Shown in pieces: positions 1-8,367 of a stretch of 64,000 nt of DNA; the first letter of the stretch is position 1, and every line of letters starts with the position of its first letter. The stretch lies in contig NZ_CP107869.1 in the NCBI RefSeq assembly GCF_036013645.1, forward strand, positions 6,696,001-6,760,000. Reading direction: 5' to 3'. The notes beneath the pieces were generated by a model that worked only from the letters and a program-made list of their open reading frames with translations, had not been told where the DNA came from and searched no databases. The position numbers and the translations under genes are program-made. Origin of the DNA: Streptomyces sp. NBC_00490. Its GTDB lineage: Bacteria > Actinomycetota > Actinomycetes > Streptomycetales > Streptomycetaceae.

Positions 1-420
1 CTCGCCGGTGTCGAGCGCGCGCTCGCCACCCACAGCGACGCCCGTGACCGGCTGACCGCGACCGCCGAGTGGACCGCGGCCACCGCCAGGGACAACGCGC
101 TCGTACGGGCCCTGCTCACCGGCTGCTGGAGCGAGCGGCTGCCCTCCCCGACACTGTCCGCGGTCCCGTCCTCCTCGGCCGTACCGGCACAGCGCCGGGC
201 GGACGGCCCGCTGCCGTCGCCCGGCGACTTGGTGGCGCTGGTCCGCGACCGCGCTGTGGCGGTGCTCGGCGGACCGGGTGCGAACAAGGCGGACCACGCC
301 GACCTCGCCCGCTCCTGCGAGCTGACCGTCCGGGTCGCACTGTCGTGCGTGGCCGCCCCGCCGGGTGAGGGCGGGGTCGCGGACCTGGTACGCAGCGCGC
401 TGCACCGGCAGCCGGTGTGA
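1..420 (+). CDS. C-terminal part of a TetR-type regulator (5' end outside window)
   Basis: Frame 1 is open from the first base to a TGA at 418-420, giving about 139 residues of a protein that begins upstream. The Ala/Arg/Leu-rich helical sequence with no membrane segment resembles the ligand-binding half of a TetR-family repressor, but the DNA-binding domain is not in the window. The next gene is a convergent SMR exporter on the opposite strand, a common partner of such regulators. The family call is inference from context; the open frame itself is clear. Confidence 0.5.
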   Translation, partial: LAGVERALATHSDARDRLTATAEWTAATARDNALVRALLTGCWSERLPSPTLSAVPSSSAVPAQRRADGPLPSPGDLVALVRDRAVAVLGGPGANKADHADLARSCELTVRVALSCVAAPPGEGGVADLVRSALHRQPV

Positions 421-426
421 AAGCCG

Positions 427-750
427 TCAGTGTGCCGAGCCGGACAGCTGGAGGCCGATCACGCCCACGATGACCAGGCTGATCGAGACGAGCTTCAGCG
501 TCGACACCAGGTCGCCGAGGAAGATCATGCCGTAGATCGCCGTACCGGCCGCCCCGATGCCGGTCCACACCGCGTACGCCGGGCCCACGTCGAGCTTCTT
601 CAGCGACAGCGTCAGCAGGCCGAAGCTGCCGAGGGCGAAGACGCAGAACGCGACCGTGGGCCACAGTCGGGTGAAGCCGTGCGAGAGCTTGAGGCACACG
701 GCGAAACCGGTCTCCAACAACCCGGCGACCACTACCAGCAGCCACGCCAT
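427..750 (-). CDS. SMR-family exporter, SugE/Gdx type (guanidinium exporter)
   Basis: This 107-residue protein has four predicted membrane helices, the normal SMR size. Glu13 in GLLETGF is the conserved proton/substrate-coupling glutamate. The segment GPAYAVWTGIGAAGTA is the signature of the SugE (Gdx) branch, whose studied members export guanidinium in exchange for protons, rather than the drug-exporting EmrE branch. It works as an inner-membrane homodimer, often of dual topology. It is transcribed leftward with an 80-base leader that can fold (see 772-812). The family is certain; the substrate follows from the subfamily. Confidence 0.85.
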   Translation of the reverse strand: MAWLLVVVAGLLETGFAVCLKLSHGFTRLWPTVAFCVFALGSFGLLTLSLKKLDVGPAYAVWTGIGAAGTAIYGMIFLGDLVSTLKLVSISLVIVGVIGLQLSGSAH

Positions 751-771
751 GTGCTGTCCTCCCGTAGGTCC

Positions 772-812
772 GGCTCGGTGCGATTATGCCTTTGCCTCAC
801 CTGTACGGAGCC
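772..812 (-). other. Foldable leader upstream of the SMR gene
   Basis: The leader read leftward pairs GGCTC with GAGCC (808-812 with 772-776) and then GGTG with CACC (798-801 with 777-780), leaving a bulge and a purine-rich loop. Guanidine exporters are often controlled by riboswitches, which makes a folded leader notable. The sequence does not match the guanidine-I, -II or -III consensus as I remember them, so no riboswitch class is assigned. Confidence 0.25.
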
Positions 813-826
813 AAACAACGCGAAGG

Positions 827-1837
827 TCAGTCGCCTTCCGTGCGTTCCCTGGTCGCCAGCAGACGGCGGAGCGAGTACAGCCGCGCCGGGTCGGCGTGTC
901 CCTCGGCCACCCACTCGTCCAGCGCGCAGTCCGGCTCATCATGACTGCACGCACGGGGACAGCCTTCGGTTCCCGGCACCAGGTCCGGGAAGGCGAGGAT
1001 CACGCGGGACGGATCGACGTGGTGCAGGCCGAACGACCGCAGGCCCGGGGTGTCGATCACCCAGCCCGCGTCGCCCGCCAGGGGCAGCGCCAGCGCCGAG
1101 GTGGTGGTGTGGCGGCCGCGGCCGGTCACCGCGTTCACATGGCCCGTCACCCGGCGGCGGTCCTGCGGGACCAGCGCGTTCACCAGCGTCGTCTTGCCCA
1201 CGCCCGAGTGACCGACGAACGCCGTGATCTTGCCGTCGAGTTCCGCGCGCACCCGCTCCACCGCGCTGCCGTTCTCCAGTTCCTCGCGGCTGGTGACGAC
1301 GTGCGGGATGTCCAAGTGGCCGTACAGCTCCAGGAGTTTGTCGGGCTGGGCGAGGTCCGACTTGGTCAGGACCAGGAGCGGGGTCAGACCGCCGTCGAAC
1401 GCCGCGACCAGGCAGCGGTCGATGAGGCGCGGGCGGGGCTCGGGGTCGGCGAGGGCCGTGACGATCGCCAGCTGGTCGGCGTTGGCGACGACCACGCGCT
1501 CGAAGGGGTCGTCGTCGTCCGCGGTACGGCGCAGCACCGAGGTGCGCGGCGCGATGCGGACGATACGGGCCAGGGTGTCCTTCTGGCCGGAGAGGTCGCC
1601 GACGATGGCCACCCGGTCTCCGACGACGGCGGCCTTGCGGCCCAGTTCGCGGGCCTTCATGGCCATCACGACCGTGTCGTCGACCAGACACGTCAGCCGG
1701 CCACGGTCGACGGTGAGGACCATGCCCTCGACCGCTTCCTCGTGCTTGGGGCGGATGTTGGTACGCGGCCGGTTGCCCTTGCGGTTCGGGCGGCTGCGGA
1801 TGTCGTCCTCGTCGGTGTTCTTGCCGTAGCGACGCAT
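827..1837 (-). CDS. rsgA: Ribosome small-subunit assembly GTPase RsgA
   Basis: This 336-residue protein is a circularly permuted GTPase that acts late in 30S ribosome assembly. An N-terminal OB-fold-like segment is followed by G motifs in permuted order: the G4 motif LTKSD precedes the P-loop GHSGVGKTT and the G3 motif DTPG. The C-terminus has a zinc-binding cluster (CPRACSHDEPDC). It starts with ATG 13 bases after the aroA stop and is probably cotranscribed as aroA-rsgA. The basic N-terminal tail (MRRYGKNTDEDD) is usual for actinobacterial members. Confidence 0.95.
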   Translation of the reverse strand: MRRYGKNTDEDDIRSRPNRKGNRPRTNIRPKHEEAVEGMVLTVDRGRLTCLVDDTVVMAMKARELGRKAAVVGDRVAIVGDLSGQKDTLARIVRIAPRTSVLRRTADDDDPFERVVVANADQLAIVTALADPEPRPRLIDRCLVAAFDGGLTPLLVLTKSDLAQPDKLLELYGHLDIPHVVTSREELENGSAVERVRAELDGKITAFVGHSGVGKTTLVNALVPQDRRRVTGHVNAVTGRGRHTTTSALALPLAGDAGWVIDTPGLRSFGLHHVDPSRVILAFPDLVPGTEGCPRACSHDEPDCALDEWVAEGHADPARLYSLRRLLATRERTEGD

Positions 1838-1850
1838 GATGTCCAGACCC

Positions 1851-3167
1851 CTACGCGCCGAGCATCCCGGTCCAGAGTTCCGGGAAGTCCGGCAGGGTCT
1901 TCGCCGTCGTCGCCACGTTCTCGATCTGCACGCCCTCCACCGCGAGACCGATGATCGCGCCGGCCGTCGCCATACGGTGGTCCTCGTACGTGTGGAAGAT
2001 CCCGCCGTGCAGACGGCGCGGGCGGATGTGCAGTCCGTCGGCCGTCTCGGTCACATCACCGCCGAGCTCGTTGATCTCCTTGGTGAGCGCGGCCAGACGG
2101 TCCGTCTCGTGCAGGCGCAGATGGGACACGCCGCGCAGCGTCGAGGGGGAGTCGGCCAGCGCCGCCACCGCCGCGATGCCCGGCGTCAGCTCGCCGACCT
2201 CGCCCAGGTCCACATCGATACCGTGAATCGCACCCGAACCGGTGAACACCAGGCCGTACTCGGTGAGTTCGCAAGAACCGCCCATCTCGGTGAAGATCTC
2301 CCGCAGCCTGTCACCGGGCTGGGTGGTGCGGCTCGGCCAGTCGGGGACGACGACCTTGCCGCCGGTCACCAGGGCCGCCGCCAGGAACGGCTGGGCGTTG
2401 GAGAGGTCCGGCTCGATCGTCAGGTCCCGGCCGAGCAGCGCCCCCGGCGTGACCCGCCAGACGTTGGGCTCGCCGCCCGACTCCGGGGTGTCGACCTGGG
2501 CGCCGACCGCGCGCAGCATGTCGACGGTCATACGGATGTGGGGGAGCGAGGGGAGGGTGGAGCCCACATGACGGACCTCCACGCCCTGGTTGAAGCGGGG
2601 GCCGCTCAGCAGCAGCGCGCTCACGAACTGCGACGACGAGGACGCGTCGATCTCCACCGGGCCGCCGTCCAGGGCACCGCCGCCGTGGACCGTCAGCGGC
2701 AGTGCGCCGCGGCCGTCGTCGTCGATGCGGGCGCCGAGGACGCGCAGGGCGTCGATGACGCCGTTCAGGGGACGCTCGTACGACCTCGGATCGCCGTCGA
2801 AGCGGATCTCGCCGTCGGCGAGGGCGGCGACGGGAGGGAGGAAGCGCATGACGGTGCCGGCGTTGCCGACGTGCACCGTGGCGGGGCCGCGGAGGCCTGC
2901 CGGCAGGACGCGCCAGGACTCGCCCGTGCCGTCGGGGCCCACGCCTTCCTCGATGCCCACGCCCATTTCGCGGAGGGCCGCGGCCATGAGGAGGGTGTCC
3001 CGGGAGCGCAGGGGGCGGCGCAGCCAGCCGGGCTCGCTGGCGAGGGCCGCGAGGACCAGGGCCCGGTTGGTGACCGACTTGGACCCCGGTACGTGGACCG
3101 TTGCGTCGACGGCTCCGGTCGCATAGGGGGCGGGCCAGAGGGCGGTGTCTGCGGGGTTCAAAGCCAT
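1851..3167 (-). CDS. aroA: 3-phosphoshikimate 1-carboxyvinyltransferase (EPSP synthase)
   Basis: The enzyme joins shikimate-3-phosphate and phosphoenolpyruvate in the sixth step of the shikimate pathway to aromatic amino acids. Visible motifs are [11 protein letters not shown] near the N-terminus (substrate-binding Lys and Ser), GNAGTVMRF, and a C-terminal EDHRMA. The frame is open much further upstream, but homologous sequence begins at [11 protein letters not shown], giving 438 residues, the normal size. First gene of a likely aroA-rsgA transcript. The dispersed repeat and the hairpin at the end of the M50 gene lie between this gene and the M50 gene upstream. Confidence 0.96.
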   Translation of the reverse strand: MALNPADTALWPAPYATGAVDATVHVPGSKSVTNRALVLAALASEPGWLRRPLRSRDTLLMAAALREMGVGIEEGVGPDGTGESWRVLPAGLRGPATVHVGNAGTVMRFLPPVAALADGEIRFDGDPRSYERPLNGVIDALRVLGARIDDDGRGALPLTVHGGGALDGGPVEIDASSSSQFVSALLLSGPRFNQGVEVRHVGSTLPSLPHIRMTVDMLRAVGAQVDTPESGGEPNVWRVTPGALLGRDLTIEPDLSNAQPFLAAALVTGGKVVVPDWPSRTTQPGDRLREIFTEMGGSCELTEYGLVFTGSGAIHGIDVDLGEVGELTPGIAAVAALADSPSTLRGVSHLRLHETDRLAALTKEINELGGDVTETADGLHIRPRRLHGGIFHTYEDHRMATAGAIIGLAVEGVQIENVATTAKTLPDFPELWTGMLGA

Positions 3168-3211
3168 GGGGTCCACTTTAGTAGGGGGCTGTGGTTCGGG
3201 TGCTGCGCCGT

Positions 3212-3246
3212 TGTGGCTGGTCGCGCAGTTCCCCGCGCCCCTGACG
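3212..3246. repeat. Streptomyces dispersed intergenic repeat, partial copy A
   Basis: This stretch (GTGGCTGGTCGCGCAGTTCC followed by CCGCGCCCCT) shares its two ends with copies near 21311 and 41871. All three lie between genes. This copy lacks the central GGCGGAGCC segment. Related sequences are widespread between genes in Streptomyces genomes; function unknown. Confidence 0.6.
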
Positions 3247-3268
3247 CCTGCCCCTTCGGGGCGCGTCA
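3242..3268 (-). terminator. Hairpin at the end of the M50 gene
   Basis: TGACGC and GCCCC pair with GGGGC and GCGTCA around a TTC loop. The hairpin overlaps the stop codon of the M50 protease gene and precedes aroA. There is no T-run, so it would be a GC-hairpin terminator of the kind common in actinobacteria. Confidence 0.45.
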
Positions 3269-3979
3269 CACCTCCAGGAGCCACCTGCCGCCGCCTATCA
3301 ATGAGCACAGGCTCACCGCGTGGAACAGGAACAACCAGAGTCCTGCGGGTACGTGCGTCAGGCGCGACAACTGGTCCGCATCGGAATCCCCCGCCCCTCC
3401 CCGCACCCGCTTCGCCTGCAACTCGAAAGCGGGACGGACGCCGCCCGTCAGCAGGAACCACACCGCCGCGTACGCGAAGGCCGCCTGGACCTGGGGGCCC
3501 GCCAGCCAGGACACCACCACGAACGTGGCGCCGGTGACGATGACCGTCAGGGCGCCGTAGGCGTTGCGGATCATCACCAGCATCGCCACCAACAGGGCGG
3601 TGGCCACCCAGAGCAGCAGGGTGATGCGGCCCGTGGCCAGCAGGGCCGCGCCGCCCAGGCCCAGCAGCGGGGGAGCGGTGTAGCCGGCCGCCGCGGTGAG
3701 GATCATGCCGATGCCGTGCGGCTTGCCCCGGCTGACCGTGAGGCCGCTGGTGTCGGAGTGCAGCCGTATACCGGTGAGGGTGCGACCGGTGAGCAGGGCG
3801 ATCAGACCGTGGCCGCCCTCGTGGGCGATGGTGATGGCGTTGCGCGAGACACGCCACAGACCGTGCGGGACCACTATGGCGAGCGCCGCGACCAAGGTGG
3901 CCAGAACCACCCACAGGTCGGGGTCGGGCTGGGTGCCGATCAGCTCGCCCCAGAGAGAGGTCGCTGTGCTGGTGTCCAT
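3266..3979 (-). CDS. M50-type membrane metalloprotease (M50B-like)
   Basis: This 237-residue integral membrane protein has about five to six hydrophobic helices. AHEGGHGL near residue 50 matches the HExxH zinc motif embedded in a membrane helix, as in M50 (site-2-type) proteases. Start chosen at ATG 3979, giving [13 protein letters not shown] and preceded by a GGGAG ribosome site; the longer open frame upstream has no coding character. Substrate unknown. It is divergent from sigK, so a role in cleaving the nearby membrane anti-sigma RskA is an idea only. The catalytic Asp motif was not located with confidence. Confidence 0.75.
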   Translation of the reverse strand: MDTSTATSLWGELIGTQPDPDLWVVLATLVAALAIVVPHGLWRVSRNAITIAHEGGHGLIALLTGRTLTGIRLHSDTSGLTVSRGKPHGIGMILTAAAGYTAPPLLGLGGAALLATGRITLLLWVATALLVAMLVMIRNAYGALTVIVTGATFVVVSWLAGPQVQAAFAYAAVWFLLTGGVRPAFELQAKRVRGGAGDSDADQLSRLTHVPAGLWLFLFHAVSLCSLIGGGRWLLEV

Positions 3980-4276
3980 GTCTCCCGGTGGCTCCCTCTC
4001 GGTCGTACGGAGTCTGGCAGTGTGGCACGGATGTCCGGACGTCAACTGAGACGTCCACGTGGCGGCGATCGTTCCTGACGGCAAACATGCAGGTCGCAGC
4101 GTTGTGGCCGGGATGGCCGCAGTCCGTTCCGGGACGGTTCCGTGACGCTGGGGCGGCGCGGGACGGCGGGCTGCATCCACGACGGGCCGTCGGCCGGAAT
4201 CCCCTTCGGTGACGCGAGGGCGGATGTGTTGTGTCCGCGTCCTCGTGCGTCACCTGCGTTTTCATCGTCATCGGGA
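3980..4276. other. Divergent intergenic region between the M50 gene and sigK
   Basis: No coding frame here has convincing codon use or a homologous start. It should hold the leftward promoter of the M50 gene. The sigK promoter begins at its right end. Nothing else was recognised. Confidence 0.4.
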
Positions 4277-4308
4277 CCAATCCGCCGCCTCAGCTGGATC
4301 GGATTACG
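4277..4308 (+). promoter_or_regulatory. Putative SigK-dependent promoter of sigK
   Basis: CCAATCC at 4277-4283 is followed after exactly 17 bases by GGATTACG at 4301-4308. The same arrangement precedes the molybdopterin gene (5849) and the FAD oxidoreductase operon (minus strand, 14716). It resembles the mycobacterial SigK consensus as remembered (CCATCC, spacer, CCGAAT). Expected transcript start is near 4312, which suggests sigK autoregulation and excludes the far-upstream start codons of the open frame. Confidence 0.7.
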
Positions 4309-4339
4309 TCCGGAGATGTCCCGACCGCGGAGGCCCTCG

Positions 4340-4924
4340 GTGAAAGAAGCTGTACATATCGGCAGAAATCCTTCTGTCGAGCCGAACCTTGAGGAGCTCG
4401 TGGGCTGTGTGGCCCTGGGCGACGACAAGGCGTTCGCCTCGGTGTACGACGCCGTCGCGGGCTCGGTCCTGGGCGTCGTCCGTGCCGTACTGCGCGACCA
4501 GGCGCAGTCGGAGGAGGTGGCCCAGGAGGTCCTGGTGGAGGTGTGGCGCACCGCGCCCCGCTACCGCCGTGACCGGGGTACGGCCATCAACTGGATCCTC
4601 ACGCTGGCGCACCGCAGGGCGGTGGACCGGGTGCGCTCGGTGGAGGCCGCGGCCGTCCGGGACCACAAGGCGGCCCTGCTGGAGCGCACGCCCGAGTACG
4701 ACGAGGTGACCGAGCAGGTCGAGGCGCGGCTGGAGCGGGAACAGGTACGGCGCTGTCTGCGCACGCTGACCGAGATCCAGCACCAGGCCGTCACGCTGGC
4801 CTACTACCGCGGACTGACCTACCGGCAGGTGGCAGAGGCGCTGTCGCTGCCGCTGGGCACGGTCAAGACCCGGTTGCGGGACGGACTCATCCGGCTGCGC
4901 GACTGTCTGGGAGTGACGGCATGA
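4340..4924 (+). CDS. sigK: ECF RNA polymerase sigma factor SigK
   Basis: This is a group 4 (ECF) sigma factor of about 194 residues. Region 2 (AFASVYDAV to the HRRAVDRVRS segment) contacts the -10 element. Region 4 (QAVTLAYYRGLTYRQVAEAL to KTRLRDGLIRLRD) is the helix-turn-helix for the -35. Start set at GTG 4340 because GGAGG lies six bases upstream and the promoter predicts a transcript start near 4312; ATG 4316 is the alternative. It overlaps rskA by four bases (ATGA). Best match is the SigK (ECF19) group, supported by the RskA partner and the fasciclin and cyclopropane-synthase genes nearby. Confidence 0.88.
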   Translation: MKEAVHIGRNPSVEPNLEELVGCVALGDDKAFASVYDAVAGSVLGVVRAVLRDQAQSEEVAQEVLVEVWRTAPRYRRDRGTAINWILTLAHRRAVDRVRSVEAAAVRDHKAALLERTPEYDEVTEQVEARLEREQVRRCLRTLTEIQHQAVTLAYYRGLTYRQVAEALSLPLGTVKTRLRDGLIRLRDCLGVTA

Positions 4925-5670
4925 CGGCCACCGACCTGCACCGGCTGACGGGTGCCTACGCACTGCACGCCCTGCCCGACGGGGAGCGCGAGGCGTTCGA
5001 GCGGCACCTCGCGGGCTGCGAGGCGTGCGCGCAGGAGGCGGCCGAACTGGCCGCCACCGCGGCCCGCCTGGGGCTCGCGGCCTCGGTGACGCCTTCCGCG
5101 GCGCTGCGGGAGCAGGTGCTGCGGCGGATCACCACCGTCCGGCAGGAGGGGCCCGACGGCGCGGCCCCGTCCCGCTGGGGCCGTACGCGGCCGCGGGCCC
5201 GGCTGCTGTCGCGGTGGACGCTGGCCGCCTGTCTGGCGGCCACCGCGCTCGGCGGTACGACGGTGTGGCAGCACCAGCGGGCCGAGGAGGCGCTGGGCCG
5301 GGCGCACCGCGCCGAACAGGGGACGGACGAGATCGCCGCCGTACTGACCGCGCCGGACGCCCGGACACGGGTCGCGGATCTGGCCGGGGGCGCCACCGGC
5401 ACGGTCGTGGTCTCCCGTGACCTGGACAGGGCCGTCTTCCTCGTCTCCGGGATGGCGAGTCCCCCGGGCGGCAAGGTCTACCAGCTGTGGTTCGACGACG
5501 CCGGAGCGATGCGGTCGGCCGGCCTGATGGACCCCGCCCGCGCCGACCAGGCCGTCCTGATGCGGGGTCCCGTGGACTCGGCGTCGGGCATGGGCATCAC
5601 CGTCGAACCCAGCGGCGGCTCGAAGCGGCCCACCTCGGCTCCGCTCGCTTTGATGACCTTCCCGGCCTGA
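4921..5670 (+). CDS. rskA: Membrane anti-sigma-K factor RskA
   Basis: This 249-residue single-pass membrane protein has a cytoplasmic N-terminal anti-sigma domain carrying an HxxxCxxC motif (HLAGCEAC). A transmembrane helix lies around residues 100-118 (WTLAACLAATALGGTTVW). The extracytoplasmic C-terminal RskA domain contains VYQLWFDDAGAM. It should hold SigK at the membrane until proteolysis or a redox signal releases it. Translationally coupled to sigK by ATGA and followed by a strong terminator, so sigK-rskA is a two-gene transcript. Confidence 0.9.
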   Translation: MTATDLHRLTGAYALHALPDGEREAFERHLAGCEACAQEAAELAATAARLGLAASVTPSAALREQVLRRITTVRQEGPDGAAPSRWGRTRPRARLLSRWTLAACLAATALGGTTVWQHQRAEEALGRAHRAEQGTDEIAAVLTAPDARTRVADLAGGATGTVVVSRDLDRAVFLVSGMASPPGGKVYQLWFDDAGAMRSAGLMDPARADQAVLMRGPVDSASGMGITVEPSGGSKRPTSAPLALMTFPA

Positions 5671-5713
5671 AGGCCTGACCGCTCCCTTTCCGGCGCAAGC
5701 CGGACCTTTACAG

Positions 5714-5764
5714 TCCCGGGCGCCCCTGATTCCGCTTTCTGGAAAAGGGGCGCCGGGATTTTTT
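5714..5764 (+). terminator. Rho-independent terminator after rskA
   Basis: TCCCGGGCGCCCCT pairs with AGGGGCGCCGGGA (one bulged G) and six T residues follow. It separates sigK-rskA from the molybdopterin gene, which has its own promoter. Confidence 0.88.
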
Positions 5765-5805
5765 CATGTCCCGGCGAACGCCGCTTATCCGTAGCGGCAG
5801 CCGAT

Positions 5806-5857
5806 GTGGATTGGTCCGGAAAAAATAATTCATCCGATCGAGGGCCGACCAATCCAC
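5806..5857. repeat. 11-bp inverted repeat containing the promoter -35
   Basis: GTGGATTGGTC (5806-5816) is the exact reverse complement of GACCAATCCAC (5847-5857), with 30 bases between. The right arm contains the CCAATCC -35 of the SigK-type promoter. The left arm gives the same -35 on the other strand, with GGATAAG 18 bases beyond it at 5784-5790. It may be a second, divergent promoter or a regulator site. Confidence 0.6.
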
Positions 5858-5880
5858 CGGCCGCTCGGGACCGGATTCCC
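5849..5880 (+). promoter_or_regulatory. Putative SigK-dependent promoter of the molybdopterin oxidoreductase gene
   Basis: CCAATCC (5849-5855), 17 bases, then GGATTCCC (5873-5880) repeats the layout of the sigK promoter. A transcript start about 11 bases after the first G of GGATT would fall at about 5884, the GTG start codon, so the mRNA may be leaderless. Confidence 0.68.
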
Positions 5881-5883
5881 CAC

Positions 5884-7512
5884 GTGACCGATGACGAGAA
5901 GGAATTCCGGAACACCCGCGGGTGGACACGGCCTGCGTTGGCCGCGCTCGGTGGCGCGCTGGCAGGTTTCGCCGCGCTCGCCACGGCGGAGCTGGTGTCG
6001 GCGGCGGTTCGGCCGCAGTCCGGTCCCGTCGTCGTGGTCGGCGGCGCGGCGATCGACCGGACGCCCGCCGCGGTGAAGGACTGGGCGATCCGGAATTTCG
6101 GCACCGACGACAAACTCTTTCTCCAGCTCGGTGTTCTTTCCGTGCTCGCGGTTTTCGCCATCGCTCTGGGAATGGCGGCGCTGCGATTTCGCCGTACCGC
6201 CGCCGCCGGTGTTCTGCTGTTCGGTGCCGTCGGAGCGGCCGCGGCCATCAGCCGGCCCGATTCGAACGGTTTCTCCGATGCCCTGCCGTCCATCGCGGGC
6301 GCGATCGTCGGAGCCGTACTGCTCCTTTTCCTGGCCGGCCGTCTCGTCCTCCGGGGCCCGGTGCCGGACGCGACAGCCAACCCGGAGACCGGTCCGGAGA
6401 GCGGTCCGCCCGTGGGGCGGGGATGGGATCGCCGTGGCTTCGTCATCGCCGCTACGACTGCCGCCGCGGCCTCCGCCGGGGCCGGCGTACTGGGGCGGGC
6501 CCTCAACGGTTCGAGCGGCCGGGGCGCTGTCGCCTCGCGCGACGAGGTCGTGCTGCCCGCTCCGGTCTCCGCGGCCCCGGCCGTCCCCAGGGGGGCCCGG
6601 TTGCGGATCCCCGGCATCAGCTCCTTCACCACACCGAACGGCGACTTCTACCGCGTCGACACCGCGCTCGTGGTCCCCAAGGTGAACGCCAGGACCTGGC
6701 GGCTGCGCATCCAGGGCACGGGCGTTCGCCGCCCGCTGTCCCTCTCGTACGACGATCTGCTGCGGCGTGAGCTCATCGAGCGCGACATCACCCTGACCTG
6801 TGTCTCCAACGAGGTCGGCGGCCCGTACGTCGGCAACGCCCGCTGGATCGGCGTACGCCTGTCCGAGCTGCTCTCCGAGTGCGGTGTACGGCCGCCCTCC
6901 CGGGGTGGTCCGGCCGACCAGCTGGTGGCCCGCTCGGTCGACGGCATGACGATCGGCAGTCCGGTCGAGGACGTCATGGATGGCCGGGACGCTCTTCTCG
7001 CCCTGGGCATGAACGGTGAACCGCTGCCCTTCGCGCACGGGTTCCCCGTCCGGATGGTGGTGCCCGGCCTGTACGGCTACGTCTCGGCCTGCAAGTGGAT
7101 CGAGGACATCGAACTCACCACGTTCGACGCCTACGACCCCTACTGGGTCAAGCGTGACTGGGCCCGCAGGGCACCGGTCAAGACGCAGTCGCGGATCGAC
7201 ACCCCGAAGCCGTTCGCCCGTCCCCAGGCCGGCCCGGTCATGGTCGCCGGGGTCGCCTGGGCCCAGCACCGGGGCATCGACAAGGTCGAGGTCCGCGTCG
7301 ACGACGGCCCCTGGCGGGAGGCCCGGCTCGCCGCCGAGGACACCCGCGACACCTGGCGTCAGTGGTCCCTGGCCTGGCAGGCCCCGAAGGGCGGCCACAC
7401 CCTCACCGTCCGCGCCACCGACCGCACCGGCCGGGTGCAGACCGAGAAACGCGCACGGACGATCCCCGACGGCGCCAGCGGATGGCACTCCGTCGTGGTG
7501 ACCGTCGACTGA
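5884..7512 (+). CDS. Membrane-anchored molybdopterin-dependent oxidoreductase (sulfite oxidase fold)
   Basis: About 542 residues. The first 180 hold roughly four membrane helices. An RRGF motif and another hydrophobic stretch follow near residues 180-205, a Tat-like signal placed internally. The molybdopterin domain then carries the expected cysteine in LTCVSNEVGG. The last 110 residues match the sulfite-oxidase dimerisation domain (VAGVAWAQHRG, VEVRVDDGPW). It probably acts outside the membrane on an oxidisable substrate, perhaps a methionine sulfoxide or sulfite type. GTG 5884 was chosen because the promoter -10 ends only a few bases upstream and no ribosome site is visible. Confidence 0.85.
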   Translation: MTDDEKEFRNTRGWTRPALAALGGALAGFAALATAELVSAAVRPQSGPVVVVGGAAIDRTPAAVKDWAIRNFGTDDKLFLQLGVLSVLAVFAIALGMAALRFRRTAAAGVLLFGAVGAAAAISRPDSNGFSDALPSIAGAIVGAVLLLFLAGRLVLRGPVPDATANPETGPESGPPVGRGWDRRGFVIAATTAAAASAGAGVLGRALNGSSGRGAVASRDEVVLPAPVSAAPAVPRGARLRIPGISSFTTPNGDFYRVDTALVVPKVNARTWRLRIQGTGVRRPLSLSYDDLLRRELIERDITLTCVSNEVGGPYVGNARWIGVRLSELLSECGVRPPSRGGPADQLVARSVDGMTIGSPVEDVMDGRDALLALGMNGEPLPFAHGFPVRMVVPGLYGYVSACKWIEDIELTTFDAYDPYWVKRDWARRAPVKTQSRIDTPKPFARPQAGPVMVAGVAWAQHRGIDKVEVRVDDGPWREARLAAEDTRDTWRQWSLAWQAPKGGHTLTVRATDRTGRVQTEKRARTIPDGASGWHSVVVTVD

Positions 7513-7586
7513 CGCCCCCTCAAGCCACTTCTTCCCTTCCCAAGTGAACGCGGCCCCGGCCGCGTCGATCCCACAGGAGAAACACT

Positions 7587-8243
7587 ATGAACACCCGTTT
7601 CCGCCGTACCGCCGTGACCCTCGCCGCGGCCGCCGTGCTGCCCCTGGCGCTGAGCGCCTGCTCGGACGACAGCAGCGACTCGGCGTCGTCGGACTCCTCC
7701 ACCAAGGCGTCCGCCCCCGCGTCCGCCTCCGACGACGGCATGGCCGGTTCCGGCACCCCGGCCGGCGACCAGCCCTTCGGCCCCGCCTGCGCGACGGTCC
7801 CCGAGAGCGGTGCCGGCTCCTTCGAGGGCATGGCCCAGGACCCGGTGGCCACCGCCGCCTCCAACAACCCGGCCCTGTCCACGCTGGTCACGGCCGTGAA
7901 GAAGGCCGGTCTGGTCGACACCCTCAACAACGCCGAGAACATCACCGTGTTCGCGCCGACCAACGACGCCTTCGCGAAGATCCCGAAGGCCACCCTGGAC
8001 AAGGTCCTGAACGACAAGGCCCAGCTGACCAAGATCCTCACGTACCACGTCGTCGGACAGCGGCTGGCCCCGGCGGACCTGGAGAAGGGGTCCTTCGACA
8101 CGCTGGAGAAGTCGAAGCTGACCACCTCCGGCTCGGGCGAGTCCTATACAGTCAACGACTCCTCGAAGGTCGTCTGCGGAGACGTCAAGACCGCCAACGC
8201 CAACGTGTACATCGTCGACACCGTGCTGATGCCCACCAGCTGA
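7587..8243 (+). CDS. Fasciclin-domain lipoprotein (MPT70/MPT83 type)
   Basis: This 218-residue secreted lipoprotein has a signal peptide ending in the lipobox LSAC at about residue 25, then a Ser/Asp/Ala-rich linker, then one fasciclin (FAS1) domain with NITVFAPTNDAFAKI and LTYHVVGQRL. It lies 74 bases after the molybdopterin gene, has no SigK-type promoter of its own, and is probably cotranscribed. In M. tuberculosis the fasciclin proteins MPT70 and MPT83 are the main SigK targets, so this gene supports naming the sigma factor SigK. RBS AGGAG. A strong terminator follows. Confidence 0.9.
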   Translation: MNTRFRRTAVTLAAAAVLPLALSACSDDSSDSASSDSSTKASAPASASDDGMAGSGTPAGDQPFGPACATVPESGAGSFEGMAQDPVATAASNNPALSTLVTAVKKAGLVDTLNNAENITVFAPTNDAFAKIPKATLDKVLNDKAQLTKILTYHVVGQRLAPADLEKGSFDTLEKSKLTTSGSGESYTVNDSSKVVCGDVKTANANVYIVDTVLMPTS

Positions 8244-8253
8244 CCGCACACGG

Positions 8254-8295
8254 CCCCGGGGGACGTCACCCATGTGACGTCCCCCGGGGTCTTTG
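8254..8295 (+). terminator. Strong hairpin terminator after the fasciclin gene
   Basis: A perfect 16-bp stem (8254-8269 with 8274-8289) with a four-base loop CCAT is followed by TCTTTG. It closes the molybdopterin-fasciclin transcript. Confidence 0.88.
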
Positions 8296-8367
8296 TTCGC
8301 ACAGCCGAGATGGAATCCGCCCGGCGCGGGGTATGCGGGAGTGGATCCGGGTGAGAGGCGCAGGGGC

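Noticed and set aside
751..830. Guanidine-I, -II or -III riboswitch before the SMR gene.
   Set aside because: The remembered consensus elements (paired ACGR loops for class II; class I and III cores) are not present together; only generic stems are seen.
4142..4339. Longer N-terminus for SigK from ATG 4142.
   Set aside because: The SigK-type promoter lies inside this stretch, and the sequence lacks sigma similarity.
5784..5815. Leftward SigK-type promoter from the left arm of the inverted repeat, as an annotated feature.
   Set aside because: Spacer is 18 not 17, the -10 differs and no gene lies downstream; kept only as a finding.
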